Assembly (NCBI GenBank): GCA_029990175.1
Contig: JARKIP010000017.1
Span: 17,998,001 to 18,062,000 of the forward strand
Length of the DNA: 64,000 nucleotides
Origin: Petunia secreta
Lineage: Eukaryota; Streptophyta; Magnoliopsida; Solanales; Solanaceae
Direction of reading: 5' to 3'
Position numbers and translations under genes: made by a program. Below, one piece after another: positions 32,520 through 42,949 of the stretch (position 1 is its first letter; each line of letters starts with the position of its first letter). The notes beneath the pieces were generated by a model. It was not told the DNA's origin, made no database searches, and saw only the letters and a list, made by a program, of their open reading frames with translations.

Positions 32520-34451
32520 GTAAGGGGTTTTATTTTGTAAAGTTTAGGCTCAGGTTCGTACGATGGGTCGAGTAGAAGCTAGGGACGTCGGCACGGCTAC
32601 AAACACGCCGGCCGGTCGTGTTGCCATGCCAAAACACGCCGGCCGGTCGTGTTGCCATGCCAAGTACCAATCCCGTTACTCTATTCCCGACTTTTTTTGC
32701 CTTAAAGTGCATACATTCATCATCGCCTTTTTGTTTGTTTTCGGAACACGCAAGGGACGGTAAATGCGGGACGAGACTTTTATTAGCCTTCAAATGTCAT
32801 TGGCTTAAACGGTGCAGTATCTGTTCAAATCAGTCTGTAACGCCTCAAATTAAATATTTTCATAAGCCAGCAACACGGTATAGTATCCGTTCAAAATCAG
32901 TAAAGTCAATTAGAGAACAGTTATGCCAACATAATATGGGTCAAATTGCATTGTAAAATAATCCAAAAGAGAAAATTGGTCAAAGTATCGTAACAGAATA
33001 AGCCAACCAGGTAAATGGGTCAAATCAAGGATCATCAAAGTAACAAATGGGTCAAAACATGTGATTGAACTCTACATCGATAACAATACGGATCTCAGCA
33101 TATAGCAAAAACCAAACACCCATAATCATAGTCATAGTTAAATCGAAACCCATGTAAACCAAAGACAACAGAGACAACGCGGTGAATGGAACCACGGGAA
33201 CAAACACCAGTGCCAAGTAAACATGCCAGATCGCATATCCAAATAACAATTAACACAGTAAAGTATAACCCCAAAGGTGACAACGAATCCGGTGGGACAA
33301 AAAGTGGTGCAGGTGAACAGGACTCTGACCATTACTGAATTTTCCGGCGAGGAAAGCCAGTAACAATAACAATCCAAGCAAACGACTCACACAAACAGAA
33401 ACATGAACAGATCCACAATGTAAATGGGTAACCCAAGCAGATCGCATAGCAAAGCAAACAAAACACTAGCAATGGCAACGATTCTTCGGTGAAACACCGG
33501 TCAAAGCAACATCGAATGAAGAGGAGGACCGACGCCAACTGGGATGCAGCGGCGCCGCTGCAACCCCACCTTCATTCCTGTTTCTTTCCTTTTTAAAATC
33601 TTAGTGAAGGACTAAACCCAAAGCAAAGAAGAATATGCAAACGGCAACGGGATTTTCGGTCACTCGCCGACGGCGAGGGTTTTTTTTCATAGCCCTGTTT
33701 CGTATTACCTTTCTCCAGCCCGATCTCCCTGTGTAAATTAAACATTGCTACTGTGTGCGTGTGTGCAATGGGGATGCCGATTTTTATGTGGGCGTGAAAT
33801 TGAAGAGGAAAGAGGGGGTAGGTGGTAATGGGTGTTAAGGGTTAATGAAGTGCTTGTGTTTGTAATTGTTTTCGACTTTTTGTAAAAAAAAGTGTGTTGG
33901 TGGTGTCTATGTTTTGTGGATCTGTTGGTATATGGAAAGAGAGATGTTTTTTTAGTGTGTACAATGATGAAAAGTAGAGGGTGGGGGGTAAAATGAGTGT
34001 AGGGTGTGAGAGGCTAGGGTTTATGGGAGGATTATTTATATTGGGGTGAATGATTAGGGTCTTTAAAATTGGGCTAGAGAAGAGAACAAAAATGTGTGAT
34101 TTGCAAGGATAGGCTAGACTTGAGTTCATACCATATCTAACCCTTTCCTAAAAAAACTAATCGCTCTAACTAATTTCGTAAATTAATTCAAAAAAACTTT
34201 CTAATTAAATAAATGCTCGTAATATTCTACATGTTGTAGGTAATATAAAGCTGAAAATATCAAGTTATAAATATAGAAAAACTTTGCAAATAATAGCCAA
34301 ATTGCAGTAAAATATTAAATTTTATAATTTCTTTTGAAAGAGGACACTTTTGGCTTTATATTAACACAAAATGCTATATTTTGATGTTTATATAAAAAGT
34401 AAGTGTCAGAAAATTAATTTCGAAATTTTGGGACAAAATTTGGTGTCAACA
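31677..34451 (-). mobile_element. Right (5') LTR of J
   Basis: 2775 bp, TGTTGAGCCCCC...GGTGTCAACA. Contains TAAA and TAA microsatellites (about 32455-32518), the conserved block (32553-32690) with a 31 bp tandem duplication (32602-32663), and the uninterrupted site corresponding to the K insertion near 34005. Confidence 0.9.
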
Positions 34452-34456
34452 AATGA

Positions 34457-35080
34457 AATAGATTCAGGAGTAGCAGCAACGGAAGAGGGAACAACAGCAG
34501 CTTCAGGCTCAAGCATTTGAGGGACTTCTCCCTCACCATCAGAGATCACCAGGGGCTCGTTGAAGACCACTAAGTTGTCAAATCTGGTAGGCATCTCTTT
34601 TTTCGAAGAATGAGAGCTGCTAGTTCTCTGGACGAACCTACCACCAGATGCCTGCACTTTAGGGAGGGGTGTGATGTACGAAGCAGCAATTTGGATTTCC
34701 TTCAAATCGGGCATCGGACGGCGGGAGACCCCTGGAGCAAAGTACCTGCCAGTGGACGGTCGAAACATGAAATTAAGGAAGTACTCAGGATAGATAACTT
34801 ACCATGGTCTTTTATCCGCCAGCTGTTCAGACAAGTCAGGGTAAGGAAAGTCATTGTGCTAGTAGTTTCTCGCAAAAGATCGCAATGACCCACATGTTTA
34901 GCTCATTATGGGTCAGTGGAAGAGTGGTCACGGAATTCACTAACAAGAACGGAGAGTCATTTCTGAAAAGTAGCAGACGTAAAATATACGAAGATAGGAA
35001 TAGTAACTTATACTTCCTGTGGAAGACTTCTAGAATGGGAGAGGATGACAATATGGCCAGGGTTCGCACTGCCACATATC
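34457..35080 (-). pseudogene. Antisense accessory gene of element A, 5' exons
   Basis: Continuation of the gene at 14725-16048, separated by J. Exon 1 runs from about 35080 to 34803 and exon 2 from 34731 into the J junction, around intron 34732-34802. Exon 2 is open (VSRRPMPDLKEIQIAASYIT; NEPLVISDGEGEVPQMLEPE). The exon 1 part near the splice site reads MTFLTLTCLNSWRIKDHG. A frameshift relative to the plus-strand copy lies near 34880. No start codon can be assigned, because homology stops at the inversion near 35080. Confidence 0.6.
34732..34802 (-). other. Intron 1 of antisense gene (element A copy)
   Basis: 71 bp with a consensus GTAAGT donor and a TTTGCTCCAG acceptor, phase 1. The homologous intron at 35236-35307 is 72 bp with the same donor and acceptor. 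Confidence 0.7.
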
Positions 35081-35105
35081 GGTGGACCCACGGTTCCTCG
35101 TAAAG

Positions 35106-36467
35106 ATTATGCCTCTTCTGCTAATCCATTATGACTTAAACGTGTGGGTCACTGCGATCTTTGCGAAAAACCTTGCTAGCACAATGACTTTCACTGCCCT
35201 GGCTGGTACGAATGGCTGGTTGGCAAAAGATAATGGTAAGTCATATCTTATGACTACTTCCTTTACTTCATGCTTCGACCGTCCACTGACACCTTACTTT
35301 GCTCCAGGGGTCTCCCACGATCCGATGCCTAGTTGAAGGAAATCCAGATTGCTGCTCTGTACATCAGTCCCCTCCCTAATATGCATGCATCAGGTGGTAG
35401 GGTCATCGAGAGAGCCAACAGTTAGCATTCTTCGAAGAGAAAAAGGCCTTATTTGATAACGTGGTGGTCGTCAATGAGCCCCTCGTGATCTCTGATGGCG
35501 AGAGAGAAGTCCCCCAAATGCTGGAGCCTAAAACTGCTGTTGTTCCCTCTTCGATTGCTGCTACTCCTGAATTTGGTTCATCTACACGAAAGAGTAGACA
35601 CCTGATTGACGAAACTTCTAAGCCTGAAGAAGATGCCGCCAAGGGAGATGAATTCGTGCTGCCCACTGTCCCTCTTGGTCCCATTTCATCAGGTTGGTTC
35701 TTATATTCATGCCTTTTCCTGGTGTAATATCTTCATTCGTCCCATGAATGACTATTCATCGAATGCTTGCATAACCCGCTACACTGACTCCTTTCCCTGA
35801 GCCGACTAACTTTCCCCAACATCTCCCTGGTAAAGAGGTGGCTATAGATGTGGATGTCGCTGCAGAGCCCATGGACGAACCTCCTGAGGTTGTTATTCCC
35901 ATTACTACAGGAGTTAACCTGTTTGAGAGCCCGAGCGTTGTGACTGACCGTACTATCAAGCTTATTGGTCCCTGTGACAAAAGACACCTTGCCGACTATA
36001 GTCACTTTAAAATGCTCGAGGTTGCCGGAGGCTGTTCTCTCTGGGTAAAACTTGCTTACTCATTTGTAATGTTATAAAATTGAATTTGCACCTTCCTTCC
36101 TCTGAACAACTCTTTTGATATCCGCTTAGGGGCTGATGGTTTACAACAAAATCCTTCACCGAGAGAGCTTGGATGATACCCTGAAGGATGAGAATGATGC
36201 CCTATGTGGATAGGTTGCCAACTTGCAGCCATTTGAGGAAAAAGTGGAGCAGCTGAAAGTGGAGCTCCAAACCACGCACAAACCCTATTACTTGGAGCAG
36301 ATAAAGGAAAAGAATCTTAATGTAGCAGTGAACAATGAGGCCCTCAAACGAAAATAGGCTATAGAGCCTCTTCAGTCGTCCCTCAAGGAAGCCAAGCTCA
36401 CCTAGTAAGTACATTATGCCAATATGAGGCGTCTGGAAGTAGTTGAGGTGAGTTTACGACAAATGTT
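35106..36467 (+). pseudogene. Second copy of the Tat antisense accessory gene (F)
   Basis: A diverged homologue of the gene at 35080-34457/16048-14725 in opposite orientation. Exons: about 35106-35235, 35308-35692, 35773-36044 and 36130-36467; introns 35236-35307, 35693-35772 and 36045-36129. Recognisable segments are MTFTALAGTNGWLAKDNG, VVNEPLVISDGEREVPQMLE, PLTPYFAPGVSHDP and KDENDALCG followed by a coiled coil. Lesions: one-base loss near 35333, lost acceptor of intron 2, and stops near 36208, 36355 and 36403. The LTR of element B cuts exon 4 at 36468. The host element would be in minus orientation; elements C or L may mark its other end. Confidence 0.7.
36045..36129 (+). other. Intron 3 of antisense gene (copy F)
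   Basis: 85 bp, GTAAAA...GCTTAG, phase 0; the counterpart at 15498-15582 has the same length. Confidence 0.75.
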
Positions 36468-36950
36468 TGTGTGGAAAAAAATACGCCACCTATTATTATA
36501 GGGATACGAATCCAGCTGGTGAGATTAGACTTATCCTACAAGTTATCGGGAAAAAAAGATACACGCCTGCTCTACGAGTTATTACCGTTTAGGCGGTACG
36601 AGAGTTGGACATAAGTCATACGTCCCGTCGCCTTAAGGTTTACAGTCTCCTAGTTAGGGTTTCGTATATACCACCGCCTTGTATTTATAGGCCCATAGGC
36701 TTTATTAGTCTTTGTATTTTACCATAATTAGGACTTGATAATCTCTACTATGCATACCCCTTCTTACATTGTATTGTACATCAAGCGATTCACACTGAAT
36801 CAGGCTATTCTCAAGGAATAATACTACTTACTATCTTATTCATTGCTTTTCTCTCTATTACTTACTTTTTCCATTGTTTATAAGGTATTTCTTGTGACCC
36901 TTTCATAAATTTAATTGCTTAACCTAGACGTCGAATTTTACGCATAAATA
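36468..36950 (+). mobile_element. 5' LTR of Tat-type element B
   Basis: 483 bp, TGTGTGGAAAAAAATACGCC start, same family as A. It interrupts exon 4 of gene copy F; ATGTT (36463-36467) would be its left target copy. Confidence 0.85.
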
Positions 36951-36953
36951 GTT

Positions 36954-36972
36954 TAGTGCCCACCATGGGGCC
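36954..36972 (+). other. Primer binding site, tRNA-Lys type (B)
   Basis: TAGTGCCCACCATGGGGCC, a mutated TGGCGCCCACCGTGGGGC site. Confidence 0.75.
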
Positions 36973-37011
36973 CAGAGAATTAAAGGTATTCTACAAGGAA
37001 AAGGAGCAGCC

Positions 37012-38813
37012 ATGTCGGACGACAGCGAAAACATCCCAAAGGACACTACCAACGCAGTTGACGAGTCTTTATAGGATCCTAGTGATCCTAGCGGACAGCC
37101 AAAGGTCCTGCCAAAGAGCCAATCCTTGTAGCTAGCGACGGCGAAGGAGATCAATCACGCGAAGGTAATTCTGAGTTCAGTGGTTTCCTTGTTAATCTAC
37201 TCAAAACTTTGTTAGAACGGGCAGAGCAAAACTCGGTAAACATGGTCGAGGGAATATCTCAAAAGTTAGGAGCAATGTTCGCTCGATCGTCTCAGAGGCC
37301 AGAATCCTCTCGAGGACCAGCGCCTGTGAACGATTCACCAGCATCCATTCTTAACACCGCTTCTGGAGGCTCAATGATAGTTAATAATCAAGACCTCAAA
37401 TTAATACCTTTCATTCAAGACATCCTAAAGGAGATAAAGGCTATCCACAATCAGATCGGTAACCTGTCGGGTTCACCACACTAGGTTAAGTGCTACACCG
37501 ATTTGCGTACAAAAAAACTTCCGCCTATTGGATAACTTCATCTACGATGGGACGACGGATCTAGACGAGCATATTGCTGCATAATATAGAGCCGTCAAAA
37601 GCAAACAAATCTCTGACGAAGAAATCTAATCTGCTCTAGTGAAGAGGTTTGGCTTGACCTTGACTAAGGGCGCCCTTTCTTGGTACATTCAGCTACCAGT
37701 AGATTCCATTGAATCATTCACCCAGATCCAAGATTTGTTGAAGAAAGCGCATTCTTGGGCCCGTAAGCGGGAGAAGCACATGGAGTATATCTTCGAGGTT
37801 TGGCAGCGCGATGACGAGCTGCTAAAGGACTACCTTGAAAGGTTTAGGAGGGAACACATGGAGCTTCCTCCAGTTCCCAACAATATTGTTGTTGTAGCCT
37901 TTGGTAAGAGTTTGAATTCCAAAGGGTCGTTAGCTACTAGGTAGTTGCAGTGGAGTCTTACTGAACACCCTGTGACAACATGCAACGCTTTCCATCAAAG
38001 ATACACCGAGAAGGAGCTTGAGCAATCCTTAGCCCTCGTTATAAAAGCTCACCTGATCACCAAAGACATCATTTGTGAAGGACACAAACGGGGCTATGTT
38101 GAAAAACCTAGAGTTGCAGACAAGGGAAAATGGCGTAGGAGAGACTACAAGGATGACTTCCCTAGGCCGGCCAAAAAATGGGAGGACAACAAGAAGGCTC
38201 CAACGCAACCTCACAAGGGGTGACTCAGTGTAAACTGGGTACCCTATAGGTTTGAAGAATTAGGATTATACATCAAGACCGTGGAGTTTGTAAGGGATCA
38301 AATGAAGGAAACCCAAGTTCTTTGGCCCAGCAATATGATGTCCGAACCGGGCAGAGAAACAAAAACCTTTATTTCAACTTTCATAGGGATCATGGACATG
38401 AGACTGCTTGGTGCAGGGCCTTGATCCTGGAAGTTATGAGTCTGCTCGATAAAGGCTTATTAAAGGACTTACTCACTAATAGGAAAAGCAGACTTTTGCA
38501 AAAAGCGCTATTCCATAGAGACCCCCAGACCTCCCGGAGCCTAAGAGGTCCATCAACGTAATAGACGGTGGCCAAACGTGGCTTGATGACTTGAAACACG
38601 GTGAGGCAGCGCCTGATGAGGACCACGCCCGAGAGGAGATGATCTAATACAGTGACGAGTACAACACTAGCTGCAATACTCCTCACCACGATGCCTTGGT
38701 CATAACATGCCGAATAGAGGATATGGATGTCAAGCGCATCCTAGTTGATGTGGGCAGCGCCGTAACCTCATTAAATGGGACACCTTGCAGGCGATGGGAG
38801 TTGAAGGCAAAAT
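37012..38813 (+). pseudogene. gag-pro: Broken gag-protease of element B
   Basis: Starts MSDDSENIPKDTTNAVDESL after the primer site. Gag motifs: EQNSVNMVEGISQKLGAMF, WYIQLPVDSIESFTQ, DDELLKDYLERF and RMELPPVP-like sequence (37,640-37,900). A finger-like FHRDHGHETAWC lies near 38,375-38,410 and the start of protease (RILVDVGSAV) near 38,735. In-frame stops, for example at about 37071 and 37629, and frameshifts disable it. The protease is cut by the chromovirus LTR at 38814. It is a close relative of element A's gag. Confidence 0.8.
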
Positions 38814-41331
38814 TGTTACACCCCGTGAGTCTAAAGTGACATATATTGAACTAATGACATGTCAAGAATGATTTAAGTAAGTTTAAATTAATAATATGTC
38901 TATATATGACGTTTATATGTTGAATATAAAGTTTGGGAAAAATCAAATTTAAGTTGCGGAATAACCGACTAAGGATTTGCCTTGTAAAAAAAATTTTTGA
39001 GCAATTAATTCCGCATGTTATATGAGGTATTTTTGGGAAATATCATATACCAAATTGAAGATCTTGTAGTTCAGTGTCAAACACTCTTTTACCATTTGCT
39101 TATACGATGTCCGGATAGAAATATATAAGCTTGTCAAGAAGGGCCATTCCTAGGGTGCCAACCTCTTTGACTTTTCAAAATTTGATATATTCCTTAAGTC
39201 TTCTTTCTTCTTCATTTTTCAGAAACCACAAAAAAAATATCTCTAAACTTCTTCTAAGCTTTCAACAAGGGTTTCAAGTAAGATTAACATCTCGTATACG
39301 AAATGAAGAAGCGATAACATTAGAAGGATCCCTACTACGTAAGTATCATTATACCGCCTCTCTTTTCCTTTGTAGTTTGACTTTTGGAAGGTACTTCATG
39401 GTTAAGAAACCACCTACTTAATTTATTTTAGCTATACAAGCATTGGATTATTTCATAGTGAGATTCTATAGAATCATTGTACCCTTGTATAAATAGATTT
39501 TGGTGACAAAAATCCAGATATAAGTGTCTCAAATCAGTGCCCAAAAAGCAGCACGAAAGATGGATCAAAACTAGAAAACCCATTTTTTCACTCAAGATAG
39601 CTGTTAGTAGTTCGAGCATAATGCTTTGTACAAATTTGATATTGGGGTAATTTAAGATTCCCTACAACCTAAGCGATATACATACAACTTTGACTCAGAT
39701 TCTAATGTCTATATTTTCTATTTCGGTCCTGAAAACTATGATGCAAAACAGGACAGTGGTATTGTCCGGAAATTTTGTGCAGCCGTGGAATTGTTTCACC
39801 GTCCGATCGTCTTGTTTTGTTGTGCATTCAATATTTTATGTAATCCATTAAACTATGTATATCCTACAGCATCCCTTATGAATGTGTAAGCTAATAAGCA
39901 TGTTTATATGCTCATTTTATCCTAAATCAATAGTAGAAGCTTTATAAAATGATTGACCGACATTACGTTCATAATTTTATTTTGTCACTTGTTTTTTTAG
40001 ATATCTGAACTTCCTTTTGCTCGATCTTATCATTCTGGCCGGGTATCCATTCCCATGTATATTGTAGTGCTGGTTTTTATTTTTGTGTATCATCCAATTT
40101 TAAGGAGTTGGACAAATTTGGAGTTTCAGGTTGTGTGTATGGTTCCATATAGGGTTTTCTTATCATTCCTTTGAGTCTATATCTATTGTTGCCCTATTTT
40201 TTATGCATCATACATGCTTATGCTTATATTGTATTCATATTATGTGTGATTTAGAGTCCCCCAAAGAGGTTGGAGATTGAACACACAGTCTGGTCACGTG
40301 TGATACTACCCGTCAGGGAGACACAACCCCTCTTGTTCAGGCGGGAGTTGAAACACCTAGTATGATCGGGTGTGATTCACACATTCTCATAGGAGAGACT
40401 ACATATTACTGGCTGGGGGGAACATAGCCCATAACACCTGCCAGGTTTGTTATATACGCGTATATAGCCACAGTATGCATTGCATGACTATACATTAGGC
40501 TAGTTCAGATGTTCAGTTACCTAATTTGGGGGGATATAACCTAAAACAACAGACAGATACCAGTTTAGATAACAGTTCAGTTTTAGTTCAGTACCAATTA
40601 TCAGTTCTCAGTTATCAGCCACCAGTTCTTAATATAAGTATTATTTGACAGCTATCAGTTCCTTGTTTCTAGTTACCAGTTATCAGTCATATTACATTTA
40701 TTTATCAGTATAGTTCAGCTCAGTCTTCAGTTTCAGATTCAGTTAGACTTCCGTTTATATTTAGATCATGTTTATTTCATGTTTCAGATTTCCAGCTACA
40801 TTGCTATACTTCAGCACATATTAATATAATTATATTCTAGCCTTACAGTTTTATTCAGCTATGATATTTTATATGTTCATGCCTTACATACTTTGTACAT
40901 ATATCGTAGACATGCCCTTTTTTGGGGCGCTGCGTTTCTTGCCACACAGGTACGGATAGATCAGCGCTTGGGCCACATCATTAGGCCATCCATCAGCTGT
41001 TGGAACTATTCCTCTTACTCCCAGAGTTACTTATCTTTTGGTATGTGTACAGTCAGCTAGTTTGGGTATGACGGGGTCCTGTCCCATCCAGTACTTGTTC
41101 AATTCAGCACTCCTAAAGGCCTGTAGATATGCATCTGTGCAGTTAGTATGTCTTTATATGTCAGCTTATATTAGCCTTGTCGGCTTTCTAGGTTGTACAG
41201 TTCCTATCAGCTAGGCTTATGCTTGTTCAGTTTATCAGTTATACTCATGGTTAGCAAATTAAATGTAGGTTTAGTGATAATCATCACATAGTATTGGTTA
41301 TCCGTTGTGGCCCTAGGCTGGGGTCGTGAAA
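38814..41331 (+). mobile_element. 5' LTR of chromovirus G
   Basis: About 2.5 kb, starting TGTTACACCCCGTGAGTC and ending near 'ggggtcgtga' before the primer site. A 'cagttatcagttctcag'-type low-complexity region occupies 40560-40760. A related LTR lies on the minus strand at 55520-58706. The element interrupts the protease of B. Confidence 0.8.
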
Positions 41332-41335
41332 AAAG

Positions 41336-41347
41336 TGGTATTAGAGC
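41336..41347 (+). other. Primer binding site of G, initiator tRNA-Met
   Basis: TGGTATTAGAGC, one base from the standard TGGTATCAGAGC. Confidence 0.85.
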
Positions 41348-41533
41348 AGTTCAGTCCTAGAGTGTCTACAGGCTGTATCTAGTAGAGTCTTATTTATGGG
41401 TGTGTTGTGCACCACACTTATAGACAGGAGGCTACAGGATATTCAGGATTGTTATTTTTATTTATTCTCTAGATTGTGCGATAGAGCGATATTTTAAGAA
41501 TTTAGCATTCTAACAAAACATTTGTACATAGCG

Positions 41534-42410
41534 ATGCCGTCAAAGAAACTCACAGCTGCCCAGAAAAGCAAAGTCGTTGCTGGCCAGGGTACTAGTAGAG
41601 TACCCCCTAAGTTAGTGGAGCATGAGGTGTCCAGACATGAGGTTCCATCCGGAACTTCACAAACTCAGTTTGCGCAGAAAGAGGTTAAGGGTTCTCATGC
41701 CACCGTACCTTCGAATCCTAAGGACAACGACATGAGGGAGGCCATCAGATTGCTAACTAGCATTGTAGCTACTAAGGCTAGATGACCTCATACAAGTCCT
41801 CAGGGTGATGATACAGGTTCTAGGATTTATGATTTTCTCAAATTCGAGCCTCTAGTTTTCATGGGATCTAGTATAGCAGAGGATCCCAAGGATTTTCTAG
41901 ACAGAGCAGCCAGAGCTCTCAGAATTATTCATGCCACAGATAGAGCGTCAGTTGAATGAGCATCATAGAGATTGCAGGATCTAGTGGCAGGTCGGTATAT
42001 TACTTGGGAGATGTCTAGGGGAGCAAATGCTGCCCCAGCTACATGGAGGGAGTTCTTAGAGTCATTCCTCCGTCGTTACATACCTAGAAGGACATGTAGT
42101 GCATGATTGGATCAGTTTCGATATTGAGACAGGGGTGTATGAGTGTTGCAGAATACAACCTACACTTTAATTATTTGGTAAGGTTTGCTCCTATAGTTGT
42201 ATCAAACACGGAGGACAAGGTACGCAGGTATGTAGCGGGACTTGGTCATCACTTAGTAAGTGAGTGTATGGCTCTAGTTGTGTAGTTGGGTGTGGAAATT
42301 TCATGATTCAGGCATTCACCTTAGAGCTTTAGGACAGGAAACAGAAGCATAGGGCTGACAGAGATAGGAGCTCAAGCAAGATGATCACCAGGGGATGCTT
42401 ATATCATATA
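41534..42410 (+). pseudogene. gag: gag of chromovirus G, broken
   Basis: Starts MPSKKLTAAQKSKVVAGQG. The retrotransposon gag core is recognisable: EDPKDFLDRAARALRIIHAT, WREFLESFLRRYIPR, MSVAEYNLHFNYLVRFAP and VRRYVAGLGHHLVSEC. Stops at 41783 and 41957 and frame changes near 42100 break it. The zinc finger and protease are missing: the sequence jumps at about 42410-42435 to RT. Confidence 0.8.
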
Positions 42411-42434
42411 GTTCATGTTCGAGACATAGAGAAG

Positions 42435-42824
42435 TGAACACCGATTCATGTATCAGTTCCAGTAGTGAATGAGTTCCCTGAAGTATTTCCAAATAAGCTT
42501 CCAGATCTTTTTTCAGAATGGGAAATTGATTTTCCCATCGATATGGTGTCAGGTACGCAGCCAATATCTATTCCGCCTTACAGGATGACACCAACATAAT
42601 TAAAGGAACTTAAAGAGCAGTTGAAAGATCGGTTAAGATAAGGGTTCCATCAGACCCAAAACTTTTCCTTGGGAAGCACCAATCTAGAACAAGGCCACGA
42701 TCTAGAACAAATATCCCATTCCCAGAACTGATGACTTGCTCGACCAACTTTAGGGTGCCAAGTACTTCTCGAAGATAGACTAAAGATTAGACTACCATTA
42801 AGTTGGAGTCTGAGAGTGTGACAC
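42435..42824 (+). pseudogene. pol: Reverse transcriptase N-part of G, truncated
   Basis: EFPEVFPNKLPDLFSEWEID and GTQPISIPPYRMTPT mark the start of a chromovirus (Tekay/Del-like) RT. Degenerate GAKYFSKID and a DYH remnant follow. Several stops are present, and the sequence is cut at 42824, before the YxDD motif, by another element. Confidence 0.8.
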
Positions 42825-42929
42825 ACCTAAAACAGCGTTAGATAATGGAAAAAATATTACAACTTGATATTTAATAAATCAAAACACGTGACAATTTTAT
42901 CAAGCCGGAGATTCTAGTTAACACTAATG
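42825..42929 (-). mobile_element. Remnant leader of Ogre-like element L
   Basis: About 105 bp of noncoding sequence between the truncated RT and a minus-strand primer site. The rest of L's interior is missing. Confidence 0.4.
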
Positions 42930-42947
42930 TCCCCAGCAAAGTCGCCA
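42930..42947 (-). other. Primer binding site of L, tRNA-Arg type
   Basis: TGGCGACTTTGCTGGGGA on the minus strand, close to the Ogre-type TGGCGACTCCGCTGGGGA. Confidence 0.7.
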
Positions 42948-42949
42948 AG

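Larger units (their letters stand above)
16049..34451 (-). mobile_element. Tat/Ogre-like element J, containing nested element K
   Basis: J is bounded by TGTTGA...TCAACA. Flanks GATGA (16044-16048) and AATGA (34452-34456) are a probable 5 bp target duplication with one mutated base. The left (3') LTR is 16049-18330 plus 26733-27173 and the right (5') LTR 31677-34451, each about 2.7-2.8 kb. A primer site at 31656-31673 and polypurine tract at 27174-27187 set the minus orientation. The 4.5 kb interior lacks gag-pol and holds tandem repeats and one coding remnant, so J is non-autonomous or decayed. It inserted into exon 2 of element A's antisense gene. Confidence 0.85.
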
